From Parvibaculum sp. (GTDB lineage: Bacteria; Pseudomonadota; Alphaproteobacteria; Parvibaculales; Parvibaculaceae): DNA of 63,265 nucleotides. The number at the start of each line of letters is the position of its first letter. The stretch's first letter is position 1. The stretch covers positions 1 to 63,265 of the forward strand of contig JAHBYK010000007.1 in NCBI GenBank assembly GCA_019635965.1, read 5' to 3'. Shown here piece after piece: positions 25,314-35,142 of the stretch. The translations under genes and the position numbers were made by a program. Below the pieces are notes generated by a model. It saw only the letters and a list, made by a program, of their open reading frames with translations, was not told the DNA's origin and ran no database searches.

Positions 25314-26309
25314 ATGCGGAGTGACGCGGTGGCTGTATCCGTAGTACTAACCTGTCACAACGAAGAGCGCTTTATTGCGAAGGCGATAGAGAGCATCGTT
25401 GAGCAAACTTTGTATGATGAAGTCGATAAGATCATTGTAGTGAACGATGGATCTGTTGACCGGTCGCAAGACGTTCTGGAGTGTCTTGCGAAGAAAGTCA
25501 AAAAGCTGGAGGTAATTCAGTCCAAGGGAATTGGGGTTTCCGCTGCTCGTAATCTTGCAATTGAAGCCGCAACTGGCGAGTTTGTGGCATTTCTAGACGG
25601 GGATGATTTCTGGGTACCGGAAAAGCTCAAAAGACAAATGCCTGCTTTCAAGGTTTCTCCGAAAGTAGGGCTCGTTTATTCAGACTTTTATGATTTTACG
25701 CAGGATGATCTTTCCGATCTTCAGTTAATTCCCGTGCGTCGATATCGTGTTTCACGCGAGCTTCCGCTCTTTGACTATTTTGTCCAAGATGGTCCGGTTA
25801 TCCCCTCGACCATGATCGTGCGACGATCCGTGTTTGAAGAACTGGGCTTGTTTGATCCTAGGTTGAGGATCGGTGAGGATACAGATATGTGCTTGCGAAT
25901 AGCGCAATTCTGGTATTTTCAGCATGTTCCAGGCGGCTTAGCTTGCAAACGCAGACATGGAATGAACGCTTCCGGCAATCTCGATCAGTGGGATCCGGCG
26001 GCAGAGCGTGTTTCTGAATTGATGATTGCTCGTGTTCCGGAGCTTGCACGGCTTCGGCGCAAGCGGGCGTCTTATCGGCGATCGAAGATTGCGTCCGCCT
26101 ATTTTGCTCAAGGTGCAAATACCGCCGGATGGCGGTATCTTATAGCTGCGCTGCGCGGTGACATCTTTAATTTTCGTGCTTATGCTATCGTCGCCATGGC
26201 AATGCTTCCTGTTAGTGCAAGAAGGGCGGTTGTGAGCTGGATCAGACGAGTGCGTGCTCTGATTTCTGGCTGGATCGGATTGCGGGGCACGGATAAAGTG
26301 AGCGTATGA
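25314..26309 (+). CDS. GT2-family glycosyltransferase (1)
   Basis: The 331-residue protein has the GT-A fold: VSVVLTCHNEERFIAKAIES, then IIVVNDGSVDRSQD (nucleotide-binding Asp), GVSAARNLAIEAATGEFVAF then LDGDDFW (DxD) and GPVIPSTMIVRRSVFEELG with IGEDTDMCLR (catalytic ED). The C-terminal part has basic residues and a weak hydrophobic helix suited to membrane association. It lies 20 bases after the polymerase gene and shares its AT-rich composition. It would add one residue to the growing lipid-linked unit. Confidence 0.93.
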   Translation: MRSDAVAVSVVLTCHNEERFIAKAIESIVEQTLYDEVDKIIVVNDGSVDRSQDVLECLAKKVKKLEVIQSKGIGVSAARNLAIEAATGEFVAFLDGDDFWVPEKLKRQMPAFKVSPKVGLVYSDFYDFTQDDLSDLQLIPVRRYRVSRELPLFDYFVQDGPVIPSTMIVRRSVFEELGLFDPRLRIGEDTDMCLRIAQFWYFQHVPGGLACKRRHGMNASGNLDQWDPAAERVSELMIARVPELARLRRKRASYRRSKIASAYFAQGANTAGWRYLIAALRGDIFNFRAYAIVAMAMLPVSARRAVVSWIRRVRALISGWIGLRGTDKVSV

Positions 26310-26732
26310 ATGGCAGGTTTGATCTCACAGTTGTTCCTCACTTTTTAGTTCGGGTGGTGTTTGTGAGATGAAATCCAATCTCTCATTCTGCAATCAGGTG
26401 CGAATAGAGTTTGTATTGTAATGAGCGATAGGCGCTAGATAGTAGAGTCGTTTCGACGTGCCTTTTCATTATCGTTAGGGTGTTTAGTCGAGGAATCGTA
26501 GCGGAGAAGTGATTGCAGCACGAAGATTGAGCGTGTTGTGCGCTGATCTAACTCAGTTTTCTTTTGTCCTCGGCGAGGGCGTTCGATTGGACAGTGTGAT
26601 ATTGTTCCGACACTTTCATCAGCCGAATGGCCCAATAGAATCCTTAGGTATAGTGTTTCTCTATGTAACGCCTTGAGGTTCCGCCGACCGAGATCAAGTT
26701 CGTGAAGCGCCGGGAAAGGGAGACATCTGGTC
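26310..26732. other. AT-rich gap of 423 bases with no recognised gene
   Basis: The minus-strand frame 26435-27022 overlaps the methyltransferase gene and looks like a shadow. The gap follows an AT-rich acquired block and precedes GC-richer genes, so it may mark its border. A promoter for the gene at 26733 is likely here, but I could not define it. Confidence 0.5.
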
Positions 26733-27515
26733 ATGGCTATTGTTGAAGCCCACGCATCGAGAGAGAAGCGCGACAGCTTCGATCGCGAGCGGCTTCGCAT
26801 TGAGCCCATGTTGCGGCGCTTTCTCATGCCGATGATACCCGATGGCGCGCGTGTATTGAGCATCGGTTGCGGCATGGGAAGCAATGTGCTCGCATTGAGA
26901 GATGCAGGTTTCGATGCCAATGGTCTCGATCCTTCGCGGCTGTCCTTCGAGCTCTTGCCGGATGGTGCCGAGCGATATCTGAGGGTTGGTGCGGTCGAGG
27001 ACCGGCCCTTTGCCGATGACACGTTCGACTTTGCCTATTCGCTCGATGTGATCGAACATGTCGGCTGCTTGAATTTCGGCACTGTCGTTACCGGTGATAC
27101 GGAGGCAACCCGGGTCAGGTTCTTGTCGGCCTGCATGGGCCTGCTGGCGCCTGGCGGGGAATTGCTGCTGACGACTTCCAATCGTCTTTGCCCCCTGGAT
27201 CCCGGACATGGCCACCGCTATCACTGGCTTGGACGGCGGCTGCGAAGCGGGCGCAAGCCGGGACTTTCGATCCCCTGGAGCAGAAAGAATTTTCTCGTCT
27301 CATATGGCGACATCAGACAGCTGGTCGAGAAGGCTGGCGGTGGCGGCAAGTTTGAAGTCTCCTGCTGGCCGACCGCCGATTATCCGGGAATTTCCGAAAG
27401 GAAGGATCTGCTTTCGAGGTTGGTGACTGCCGTCCTCAGGTTTCTCGACCTGCCTTTCCTCAGGGGTTCTCCCTTCGCGCCCATTCTCATCGTCAAGATA
27501 CGCCGGCAGGCCTGA
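26733..27515 (+). CDS. Class I SAM-dependent methyltransferase (3)
   Basis: The 260-residue protein has motif I RVLSIGCGMGSNVLALRDAG and FDFAYSLDVIEHVGC. MGLLAPGGELLLTTSNRLCP followed by GHGHRYHW closes the core. The ATG follows AAAGGGAGA at a normal distance. The gene is GC-rich like the main locus. It lies 90 bases before another methyltransferase gene. Both may act on the same sugar, or one on the lipid-linked end as a chain terminator, but this cannot be decided from sequence. Confidence 0.85.
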   Translation: MAIVEAHASREKRDSFDRERLRIEPMLRRFLMPMIPDGARVLSIGCGMGSNVLALRDAGFDANGLDPSRLSFELLPDGAERYLRVGAVEDRPFADDTFDFAYSLDVIEHVGCLNFGTVVTGDTEATRVRFLSACMGLLAPGGELLLTTSNRLCPLDPGHGHRYHWLGRRLRSGRKPGLSIPWSRKNFLVSYGDIRQLVEKAGGGGKFEVSCWPTADYPGISERKDLLSRLVTAVLRFLDLPFLRGSPFAPILIVKIRRQA

Positions 27516-27605
27516 TGGCTGCCTGCGGAGACGACTTCTTGATGTATAGAATATGCTCACCGGACTGAAATCCAACCCTGTCTCATTGCCCGCACGAAAC
27601 GCTTG

Positions 27606-28568
27606 ATGCTCACGACGCTCAAATCAATCGAAGAGTTGCTGGCCAGTCCGATCGACCGGGCTGCGCCCGTGGAGCTGCATTGGCGGGGAGACAATCTGGA
27701 TGGAGCTACCCTGCATGATGGCAAGGGCGGTTCGGTTCCTGCTCCTGTCGTTGCGGGGCAGCCCGTTCTCATCGACTTCCCGGAAAGTGCCATTCCGCGC
27801 GCATGGTTCGAAAGGGAGAGGGCGAGCTATTCGCTCGTCGCCGAGCGCCGGGATCTGCCCCGTACAATAAAGGCCTATCTCTTCGGTACCCGCGATACAA
27901 GCAAGCGGAACTTCGAGAAGTTCAGAAGCGAGGTTCTGTCGTCCGCCGGATCGTCACCCCTTGTGCTGATGGTTGGCGCGGGACAAAAGGGAATGGGAAC
28001 GGAAGTTCTCTATGACGATCCGCGAATTCTCGTTGCCGCATTCGACATCTATCCCTCGCCGAACACGCTGTTTGCGGCGGACGCGCACAATATTCCTCTG
28101 AAAGACGAATCCGTGGATGCCGTTTGTATCCAGGCGGTTCTGGAGCATGTGCTGGAGCCTTCCCGGGTCGTTTCGGAGACTCTTCGTGTTCTGAAGCCGG
28201 GCGGTATCGTCTATGCCGAAACGCCCTTCATGCAACAGGTGCATGAAGGCGCGGCGGACTTCACGCGGTTCACCGAGCTTGGGCACCGCTGGCTCTTTCG
28301 AGATTTCGATGAAATCGAACGCGGCGCCATCGGCGGGCCGGGGCTTTCGGTTTACTGGTCGATGAAATATTTCTTCCGTGGGCTCACCCGAAGCCGCAAG
28401 ATGGCGAATATTCTCAGCGTCCCCTTCGGTCTCCTTGCTCTGCTAGACCGTTTCATGCCCCGCGCGCATATTCTCGACGGCGCGAATGGTGTCTATTTCA
28501 TGGGCCGTAAGGCGGGGCGGCGGCTGGAAGCCCGGGAGATTTTCGACCACTACCTTGGAGCGCAGTAA
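27606..28568 (+). CDS. Class I SAM-dependent methyltransferase (4)
   Basis: The start is the ATG at 27606 (a TTG is adjacent at 27603), giving 320 residues. The core has LVLMVGAGQKGMGTEVLYD as motif I, DAVCIQAVLEHVLEPSRVVS and LKPGGIVYAETPFMQQVHEG. A roughly 110-residue N-terminal extension is unlike the neighbours (ELHWRGDNLDGATLHDG) and could be a substrate-recognition part. The C-terminal region has hydrophobic helices (LSVPFGLLALLDRFM). It is the longest methyltransferase of the locus. Confidence 0.83.
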   Translation: MLTTLKSIEELLASPIDRAAPVELHWRGDNLDGATLHDGKGGSVPAPVVAGQPVLIDFPESAIPRAWFERERASYSLVAERRDLPRTIKAYLFGTRDTSKRNFEKFRSEVLSSAGSSPLVLMVGAGQKGMGTEVLYDDPRILVAAFDIYPSPNTLFAADAHNIPLKDESVDAVCIQAVLEHVLEPSRVVSETLRVLKPGGIVYAETPFMQQVHEGAADFTRFTELGHRWLFRDFDEIERGAIGGPGLSVYWSMKYFFRGLTRSRKMANILSVPFGLLALLDRFMPRAHILDGANGVYFMGRKAGRRLEAREIFDHYLGAQ

Positions 28569-28620
28569 GCACTCCGCCCGAGCCTGCGGGCCGGCATGAG
28601 GATCATCTTTTCGGAGTGCC

Positions 28621-29733
28621 ATGCGCGTTCTCTATTTCATCAATGGCTTCGATCCGGGCGGCGCCGAACACGGATTACTGACGCTTGTCAGGAACGGGTT
28701 TTTCGACGGGCAGGATCTGCGCGTCCTCGGGATGTGCCGGGGGCGGGGCCGGTTGGCGGAAGAAATCGCCGAGGCCTTGGGTGGCGGCCGGGTTTTCATC
28801 GCGCGAGACGAAGAGCGGCTAAGCCTTTCGGGGGCCCTTGCTGGGGCGATTGCGCTCGTCCGGCATCTGAGGGAATTCCGCCCGGATGCCGTTATCCTGT
28901 CGCTCAAGCAGGCCAATGTCGTGGGGCGCTTTGTGCTGCACGGCTTTCCGGGCATTCGCTGCATTTCCTTCGAGCACATATCCCGCTATCGCGCCAACAG
29001 GGCGGAAGCGCTTTACGGGTTCGTACTCAAGGCTTTGTCGCGCCGTGTGGACGAGGTCTGGTCGGATTGCCGGGAAACGCTTGAGGCGACGCGAGGCTAC
29101 TTCGCCGGACGAAAAAAGCGCGAGGAAGTGATCCCGCTTTTCTGTGCAGGAGAAGGCGTCGCGGCGAAAGAGAACTATTCCCTCGGTCCCGTCCTTCGCC
29201 TTTCCGCGGCCGGCCGCCTTGTCGGCCGGAAAAATTTCGACCGCCTCGTGGATGCGGTTCAGGAGCTCAATCGCACCGGTACACCTGCGAGCCTGACGAT
29301 CTATGGTGATGGCCCGGAGGAGGCAAATCTGAGCGTGAAAATCGCGAAGATGGGGCTTGCGAGCAAGGTGGTCCTGGCGGGCTACAGGCCGCGCTGGTTC
29401 GAAGAGGCTAGATCTTCCGACATTTTCGTGAATGTCAGCGATACGGAGGGCTTCTGCATTGTCGTCGCGGAAGCCATGTCCGTGGGGCTTCCCGTGATCG
29501 CCACAGATGTCGGCGGTATTCGTGAGTATGGAGTACACCGCACGAACATGCTGAAGCTTGGTGACGGAAGCGTTGCGTCGATCGTAAGTGCGCTGCGCGA
29601 TCTGGCAGCGGATGAGGCAGAGAGAAAGTTGCTCGGCTCCCGGGCCCGCAGCGACATCGAGGCCGGCTATGCCCCCCGTGCCATCGCCGAGAGAGGACGT
29701 GCCGTGTTCTCCCGCAGCGCGAGAGGCGCCTAG
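28621..29733 (+). CDS. GT4-family glycosyltransferase (3)
   Basis: The 370-residue protein starts MRVLYFINGFDPGGAEHGLL. It has the GT4 donor-side elements AAGRLVGRKNFDRLVDAVQ, TIYGDGPEEANL and VSDTEGFCIVVAEAMSVGLP. Its stop overlaps the stop of the convergent ugd gene by four bases (29730-29733). It lies 52 bases after the methyltransferase gene in the same orientation, so 26733-29733 is probably one operon of two methyltransferases and a glycosyltransferase. Confidence 0.93.
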   Translation: MRVLYFINGFDPGGAEHGLLTLVRNGFFDGQDLRVLGMCRGRGRLAEEIAEALGGGRVFIARDEERLSLSGALAGAIALVRHLREFRPDAVILSLKQANVVGRFVLHGFPGIRCISFEHISRYRANRAEALYGFVLKALSRRVDEVWSDCRETLEATRGYFAGRKKREEVIPLFCAGEGVAAKENYSLGPVLRLSAAGRLVGRKNFDRLVDAVQELNRTGTPASLTIYGDGPEEANLSVKIAKMGLASKVVLAGYRPRWFEEARSSDIFVNVSDTEGFCIVVAEAMSVGLPVIATDVGGIREYGVHRTNMLKLGDGSVASIVSALRDLAADEAERKLLGSRARSDIEAGYAPRAIAERGRAVFSRSARGA

Positions 29734-31034
29734 CGGCCGATGCTCGTATAGGAGAAGCCCGCTTCGGCCATATCCTCCGGCCGGTAGATGTTTCGCAAGT
29801 CGATCATCACCTTGTCTTTCATCGTGCGCGAAAGCTTGTCTATGTCGAGCGCGCGATATTCGTTCCATTCGGTGATGATCACGACCGCATCCGCCTGCGC
29901 CGCGGCATCATAGGGAGTGCCGCAATAGGTGACGCTGGCTGGCAGGAGGTGCTTCGCTTCCTTCATGCCCTGCGGGTCATGCGCCTGCACTTTTGCGCCC
30001 AATCCGATCAATCCGGGCACGATTTCGAGCGACGGTGCATCCCGCATGTCGTCGGTTTCCGGCTTGAAGGTCAGTCCGAGAACGGCGATCGTCTTTCCTT
30101 TCACGCTGCCGCCGCAAGCGGCTGCAATCTTGTCCACCATGCGCTTTTTGCGAGCAGCGTTTACCTCTACGACCGCTTCGACAATGCGCGTCGGCGCTTC
30201 GAACTGACGGGCGGTTTGAACCAGCGCCAGCGTATCCTTCGGGAAGCAGGAACCGCCATAGCCTGGTCCCGCATGCAGGAACTTGGAGCCGATACGTCGG
30301 TCAAGGCCGATGCCGCGCGCCACATCCTGGACGTTTGCACCTGTCTTTTCACAAAGATCGGCCATTTCGTTGATGAAGGTGATCTTCGTGGCGAGGAAGG
30401 CATTGGCGGCATATTTCGTCAGCTCCGCCGTACGCCGGTTGGTGAAGAGGATCGGCGTCTCGTTGAGATTGAGGGGGCGATAAAGCTGGCGCATGATCTC
30501 GCGCGCCCGATCATCCTCAACGCCGACAACGACACGGTCCGGCCGCTTGAAATCGTCGATCGCTGCGCCCTCGCGGAGGAATTCGGGATTGGAGGCGACC
30601 GAGAATTCGGCGTTTGGCGCCGCACGGCGGATAATGGCCTCGACCTCATCGGCCGTGCCGACGGGCACGGTGGACTTCGTCACGATGACGGCATAGCCCG
30701 TCAGCGAATTCGCGATCTCCCCGGCGGCCGCATATACATAGGAAAGGTCCGCGTGACCATCGCCTCGGCGGGTCGGCGTGCCGACCGCAATGAATACCGT
30801 TTCTGCGCCCCTGACGGCCTCTGCGAGATCGGTCGTGAAGGAGAGGCGGCCCGCGAAGCGGTTGCCATTTACCAGCACATCGAGACCGGGCTCATAGATC
30901 GGGATCTCGCCGCGCTTCAGCGCTTCGATCTTGCGCTCGTCCTTGTCGACGCAGATCACCTCATGTCCGAAGTCGGCAAAACAGGCGCCGGAGACAAGCC
31001 CGACATAACCCGACCCAATCATTGTCACACGCAT
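29730..31034 (-). CDS. ugd: UDP-glucose 6-dehydrogenase
   Basis: The 434-residue enzyme oxidises UDP-glucose to UDP-glucuronic acid with NAD. Visible are the Rossmann motif GSGYVGLVSG (7-16), TKSTVPVGTADE (119-130), FLREGAAIDDFKRPDRVVVG, LTKYAANAFLATKITFINEM and the catalytic Cys263 in GPGYGGSCFPKD. Length and motifs are complete. It supplies precursor for the divergently encoded UDP-glucuronate 4-epimerase at 31183, so both uronic acids may enter the polymer. Confidence 0.96.
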   Translation of the reverse strand: MRVTMIGSGYVGLVSGACFADFGHEVICVDKDERKIEALKRGEIPIYEPGLDVLVNGNRFAGRLSFTTDLAEAVRGAETVFIAVGTPTRRGDGHADLSYVYAAAGEIANSLTGYAVIVTKSTVPVGTADEVEAIIRRAAPNAEFSVASNPEFLREGAAIDDFKRPDRVVVGVEDDRAREIMRQLYRPLNLNETPILFTNRRTAELTKYAANAFLATKITFINEMADLCEKTGANVQDVARGIGLDRRIGSKFLHAGPGYGGSCFPKDTLALVQTARQFEAPTRIVEAVVEVNAARKKRMVDKIAAACGGSVKGKTIAVLGLTFKPETDDMRDAPSLEIVPGLIGLGAKVQAHDPQGMKEAKHLLPASVTYCGTPYDAAAQADAVVIITEWNEYRALDIDKLSRTMKDKVMIDLRNIYRPEDMAEAGFSYTSIGR

Positions 31035-31182
31035 GTCACGACCCCGGCAGAGACGATTGATCTTCGAGTGTCTATCCGGTTTCCAGGGTTAATTGAAGTC
31101 CGTGTTTCGACGGTGCTTGCTTTTGCCGCGCCAAATGGATCATCTTCGGCAATGCGCGGCCTGCGGATAATCGGAACCATCG

Positions 31183-32157
31183 ATGGCTATTCTTGTAACA
31201 GGTGCTGCCGGTTTCATAGGCAGCTTTCTTTGCCACCGTCTGCTGGATCGGGGCGAGGAGGTCGTTGGGATCGACGATCTCAACCCCTATTACGATCCCG
31301 CATTGAAGGCGGGGCGGCTTGAGCTTCTGGCCGCCCGGCCAGGCTTTACCTTCTTCAAAGGCGACATTGCAGACGCGCAGGCACTCGCCGAGGTGGTCCG
31401 GGGTCGGAAGATCGTAAAGGTTGCGCATCTCGCTGCGCAGGCCGGGGTGCGCTATTCGATCGAGAACCCGCGCGCCTATCTCCGGTCCAATCTTGCCGGG
31501 CATCTGGAGATTCTGGAGCTTTGCCGGGCATTGGGCTCAGTCGAGCATCTCGTCTATGCCTCATCGAGTTCGGTCTATGGCGGGAATGAGAAGGTGCCAT
31601 TCAGCGAGACCGACCCGGTCGATCATCCGGTGTCTCTTTATGCGGCGACCAAGAAGGCCGATGAATTGATGAGCCACACCTATGCTCATCTCCATGGCAT
31701 TCCGCAGACCGGCCTGCGATTCTTCACGGTTTATGGTCCTTGGGGACGGCCGGACATGGCTTATTGGCTGTTCACAGAAGCCATGCTCAAAGGCAAGCCG
31801 ATCCGTGTCTTCAACCGGGGCGAGATGTGGCGCGACTTCACCTATATCGATGACATCATAGCCGGAACGACAGCGGCGCTCGATAACCCACCAAGCGGTA
31901 GTGGTGTTCCTCACAGGATCTACAATATAGGCCACAACCAACCGGAACAGCTTGGTCATTTCATTGATGTCCTGGAAGATGTGCTGGGGGTCAAGGCGAT
32001 ACGCGAGTACGAACCCATGCAGCCTGGTGATGTGCTGCGGACCTATGCGGATATCTCCGCGGTACAGCGCGATCTGGGCTTTGAGCCGCGAACCGGCTTG
32101 CACGAAGGGCTGACGTCCTTCGCCAATTGGTACCGAAGCCATTTCCAGATTTCTTGA
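31183..32157 (+). CDS. UDP-glucuronate 4-epimerase (LspL-like)
   Basis: The 324-residue SDR protein has GAAGFIG (7-13), the motif AAQAGVRYSIENPRAY (85-99) diagnostic for UDP-glucuronate epimerases, and the catalytic YxxxK at 153-157. It converts UDP-glucuronic to UDP-galacturonic acid in the cytoplasm. It is divergent from ugd with a 148-base gap between starts. The pair indicates that the EPS or LPS core is acidic. Confidence 0.92.
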   Translation: MAILVTGAAGFIGSFLCHRLLDRGEEVVGIDDLNPYYDPALKAGRLELLAARPGFTFFKGDIADAQALAEVVRGRKIVKVAHLAAQAGVRYSIENPRAYLRSNLAGHLEILELCRALGSVEHLVYASSSSVYGGNEKVPFSETDPVDHPVSLYAATKKADELMSHTYAHLHGIPQTGLRFFTVYGPWGRPDMAYWLFTEAMLKGKPIRVFNRGEMWRDFTYIDDIIAGTTAALDNPPSGSGVPHRIYNIGHNQPEQLGHFIDVLEDVLGVKAIREYEPMQPGDVLRTYADISAVQRDLGFEPRTGLHEGLTSFANWYRSHFQIS

Positions 32158-32470
32158 TGAGATTTCCTCTCATTTGCGGATGCCAGATCAGGAGCCCGTC
32201 AGTATGCGGAGCTCTCGCGTTCCGGATATCCGGGCAAAAGCGTCACCAATTGAAGAAGGCAGCGCTGGACTGCCCGTGCCACGCCCTTGCGCAATAAAGG
32301 TTAAGACAACAACGCCTGTGGCAAATTGGCAGGCCATGTAAAAAATTCACATGACTGCATTCCTTGCCGTGCCTTTCATTGCTACGCTTTTCTGGCTACC
32401 GACAATCTGAAGTAATGGCTGGCATTGGGTTTGCTGGCGCTTGTTCAGATGTTTCAAACAGGGGCATTCG
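32158..32470. other. 313-base gap holding the promoter of the WcaJ-like gene
   Basis: No gene is visible here. The right end contains the -24/-12 type promoter listed separately; the remainder could carry activator sites for a sigma-54 enhancer-binding protein. I could not define such sites by eye. Confidence 0.45.
32420..32435 (+). promoter_or_regulatory. Candidate sigma-54 promoter
   Basis: The 16 bases TGGCATTGGGTTTGCT match the -24/-12 consensus (TGGCAY-R-N4-TTGCW) at every key base except the R, with the correct ten bases between GG and GC. Transcription would start about 12 bases downstream of the GC, near 32446, leaving a short leader before the ATG at 32471. Confidence 0.65.
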
Positions 32471-34000
32471 ATGAGGCATGCAGACTTGAAGGCGGAGGCA
32501 AAATTTGTTGCCGCCGGTTCGCACCCTCGTTCCGATCCCAGTTCTGGGGCTCAGTCTGCGGCTAATGATACTGCGCCCGGTTTGGCCGGTTCGCGGCTGG
32601 ACGGACGACGGAAGTTCCTGCCATCGCGAGTGATTACCGACGTTGTCATGGCGCTGGACGCCGCGATATTGTTTTCGTCATCGCTGGTTGCAAAGTTTCT
32701 CTACATTTTTCTCTATCTGGGTCAGTCGCCGAGTATTGACCAGTATGTCGCCGTTGGCGCATTGGGGACGACGGCTGCCCTTATCTTCTTGCGTCGTCAG
32801 GGCCTCTATTCAATTTCATTGTTAAGCAGTTTTCGGGGGCAGCCGCGCCGCATCGTTGCCGGACTTCTTTTCTCGGCGCTCCTGCTTGTGGCGCTCGGCT
32901 ATCTGCTGAAGATTTCCGATCATTTCTCGCGCGGCTGGTTTCTGACCTGGTATGCGACGGCAACGATCGGGCTATTTGTCGTTCATGCGGTTGCGGTGCG
33001 TGTGCTGCGATGGCTCAACGCGATTGGCTGGTTTTCCCGCTATGCCGTTGTCTATGGAAGCGGCGATGTTGCCCGTGCGCTGCTCCAGAAAATCAGCGGT
33101 TCGTCTGCAAGCATCAAGGTAATAGGCGTTTTTGATGATGCGCCGGATCAGTCCGAAGGTGCATTGCCCGTAGCGGGCGGGCTTTCGGATCTGATTTCGT
33201 TCGGGCAACAGAATCAGATCGACGAGATCATCATTGCCCTCCCGATGACAAATCAGGCACGGATTTCCAATCTCGTCGAGCAGCTTTCCCTGTTGCCGGT
33301 CGATATCAGGCTCTGTCCAAGCGCGGGTGTGCTTCGCCGTCCGCCGAAGGCATTGCTCGATTACGAGGGGCTCACAGTACTTGAGCTTGAGAGCCGGCCT
33401 CTCGAGGGCTGGGGAACCATTGTCAAGGTGCTTGAAGACAGGATCATTGGTTCATTGGCTCTCGTCGTCTTGATGCCGGTCTTTTTCCTGATTGCGCTGG
33501 CGATCAAGATTGAAAGCCGTGGTCCCATTCTCTTCAAGCAGCGGCGTCACGGCTTCAATCACAATGTTTTCACCGTCTACAAATTCCGGACGATGAATGT
33601 GGTCGAGGATGGACCGAATGTGGTTCAGGCCATGCGGAATGATCCGCGCATTACACGGGTAGGCCGGTTCCTGCGCAAGACAAGTCTCGATGAGTTGCCG
33701 CAGCTGTTCAATGTACTGAAGGGCGACATGTCGCTTGTCGGCCCACGGCCTCATGCCTTGGCGCACAACGAATACTATTCTTCAGTCCTCGCCAGTTATG
33801 CGATCCGCCACAAAGTGAAGCCGGGAATGACCGGTTGGGCGCAGATCAATGGCTTCCGCGGCGAGACGGACACGCCTGAGAAAATGCGCCAGCGTCTGGA
33901 GCACGACCTTTACTATATCGAGAACTGGTCGCTTTGGCTGGACCTCAAAATCCTGTTTGCGACGCCTTTCTTCGGGCTGGTTGGGAAGAACGCCTATTGA
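32471..34000 (+). CDS. Undecaprenyl-phosphate sugar-1-phosphate transferase (WcaJ-like, priming enzyme)
   Basis: From the ATG at 32471 the protein has 509 residues: four N-terminal membrane helices, a CoA-binding-like middle domain (about 160-290), a fifth helix ([20 protein letters not shown]), and the catalytic bacterial sugar transferase domain. The latter has [26 protein letters not shown], then [20 protein letters not shown] with the Asp-Glu pair and [14 protein letters not shown]. It attaches a sugar-1-phosphate (glucose in the WcaJ model) to undecaprenyl phosphate to start the repeat unit. A candidate sigma-54 promoter lies 36 bases upstream. Confidence 0.93.
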   Translation: MRHADLKAEAKFVAAGSHPRSDPSSGAQSAANDTAPGLAGSRLDGRRKFLPSRVITDVVMALDAAILFSSSLVAKFLYIFLYLGQSPSIDQYVAVGALGTTAALIFLRRQGLYSISLLSSFRGQPRRIVAGLLFSALLLVALGYLLKISDHFSRGWFLTWYATATIGLFVVHAVAVRVLRWLNAIGWFSRYAVVYGSGDVARALLQKISGSSASIKVIGVFDDAPDQSEGALPVAGGLSDLISFGQQNQIDEIIIALPMTNQARISNLVEQLSLLPVDIRLCPSAGVLRRPPKALLDYEGLTVLELESRPLEGWGTIVKVLEDRIIGSLALVVLMPVFFLIALAIKIESRGPILFKQRRHGFNHNVFTVYKFRTMNVVEDGPNVVQAMRNDPRITRVGRFLRKTSLDELPQLFNVLKGDMSLVGPRPHALAHNEYYSSVLASYAIRHKVKPGMTGWAQINGFRGETDTPEKMRQRLEHDLYYIENWSLWLDLKILFATPFFGLVGKNAY

Positions 34001-34007
34001 AGCCATT

Positions 34008-34892
34008 TCAATTCCTGTCCGTGAGAAGCCGGTCGATCGCAGGCCGGAATTTCGGAGCAATGTCGGGGCGGGAGAGGGCGAGCGCGACATTCGCCGAGAG
34101 GAAGCCAATCTTGTCGCCGCAGTCGTAGGTCGTGCCCTCGAAGCGGTAGGAGAAGAAATCCTGATCCGCGATCAGCTCGATCATGGCGTCGGTAAGCTGG
34201 ATCTCGCCGCCGGCGCCAGGTTTCTGGATTTCGAGTTTGGCAAAGATCTCCGGCTGCAAAATATAGCGGCCGGAGATGATGAGGTTCGACGGCGCGTCCT
34301 CGAGCTTCGGCTTTTCCACCATGCCGGTGATGCGATGCGTGCGATCGTCGAACTTCTGGCCGAGCGCCACCACGCCATAGCGGTTCACATGTTCCTGCGG
34401 CACTTCCTCGACCGCGATCACATTGCCGCCATGCGCCTTGTAGACATCCATCATCTGCGCGAAGCAGCCGCGGGGGGCATGGATCAGCATGTCAGGCAGG
34501 GCGAGAAGGAAGGGCTCATTGCCTACGATGTCGCGCGCGCACCAGACCGCGTGGCCAAGCCCTAAAGGCTCCTGCTGGCGAACGAAACTTGCCGCGCCGG
34601 CCGCCGGGCGGCTCGGCTTCAACATCTCGATTTCCGCCGTCTTTCCGCGGGCCTTGAGCGTCGCTTCCAGTTCATAGGCGAGGTCGAAATGGTCCTCGAT
34701 TGCGCCCTTGCCGCGTCCCGTCACGAAGACGAAATGCTCGATCCCGGCCTCCACTGCCTCCTCCACCGCATATTGGATCACCGGCTTGTCCACGACGGTC
34801 AGCATTTCTTTCGGTACCGCCTTGGTCGCAGGCAGGAAGCGCGTGCCGAGGCCGGCGACGGGGAAAACGGCTTTGCGGGGCATCTGGGTCAT
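34008..34892 (-). CDS. galU: UTP-glucose-1-phosphate uridylyltransferase
   Basis: I start at the ATG at 34892 (MTQMPRKAVFPVAGLGTRFLP), which begins directly with the nucleotide-binding motif; a longer frame to 35063 adds residues unlike the family. The 294-residue product has GTRFLPATKAVPKEML, VDKPVIQYAVEEAVEAGIE and GVVALG then MVEKP, as in GalU. It makes UDP-glucose, the substrate of Ugd. It converges with the WcaJ-like gene, with seven bases between their stops. Confidence 0.93.
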   Translation of the reverse strand: MTQMPRKAVFPVAGLGTRFLPATKAVPKEMLTVVDKPVIQYAVEEAVEAGIEHFVFVTGRGKGAIEDHFDLAYELEATLKARGKTAEIEMLKPSRPAAGAASFVRQQEPLGLGHAVWCARDIVGNEPFLLALPDMLIHAPRGCFAQMMDVYKAHGGNVIAVEEVPQEHVNRYGVVALGQKFDDRTHRITGMVEKPKLEDAPSNLIISGRYILQPEIFAKLEIQKPGAGGEIQLTDAMIELIADQDFFSYRFEGTTYDCGDKIGFLSANVALALSRPDIAPKFRPAIDRLLTDRN

Positions 34893-35142
34893 TCGGGTCT
34901 CGCGGCGGGATGTGACTGCTAAGTAACTCATATCAGTAAGAAATTTCGCTTTCCATAGGGACTTTTGTCGCGGCTGGCGGCCTGCCGCAAGACGGGTGCA
35001 TCCGGCCTGTTTCCGAGCGGGTAAAATCCATGTATCTAGAGACGCCTTCAGACCCCAAGGCATTCCCAGGGAACGGTCGGTCGGGGGAGGTGCGCTGGTG
35101 ATTTACCGGCCTTGATTGTCCATGTCGGGAGAGCGTCTGAAT

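Noticed and set aside
26435..27022. A 195-codon minus-strand frame in the gap before methyltransferase 3
   Set aside because: Half of it is antisense to the methyltransferase and the rest has no recognisable sequence or start signal.
31113..31130. A GG...TTGC sequence before the UDP-GlcA epimerase gene
   Set aside because: Spacing between GG and GC is again 11 and the -24 part is poor.
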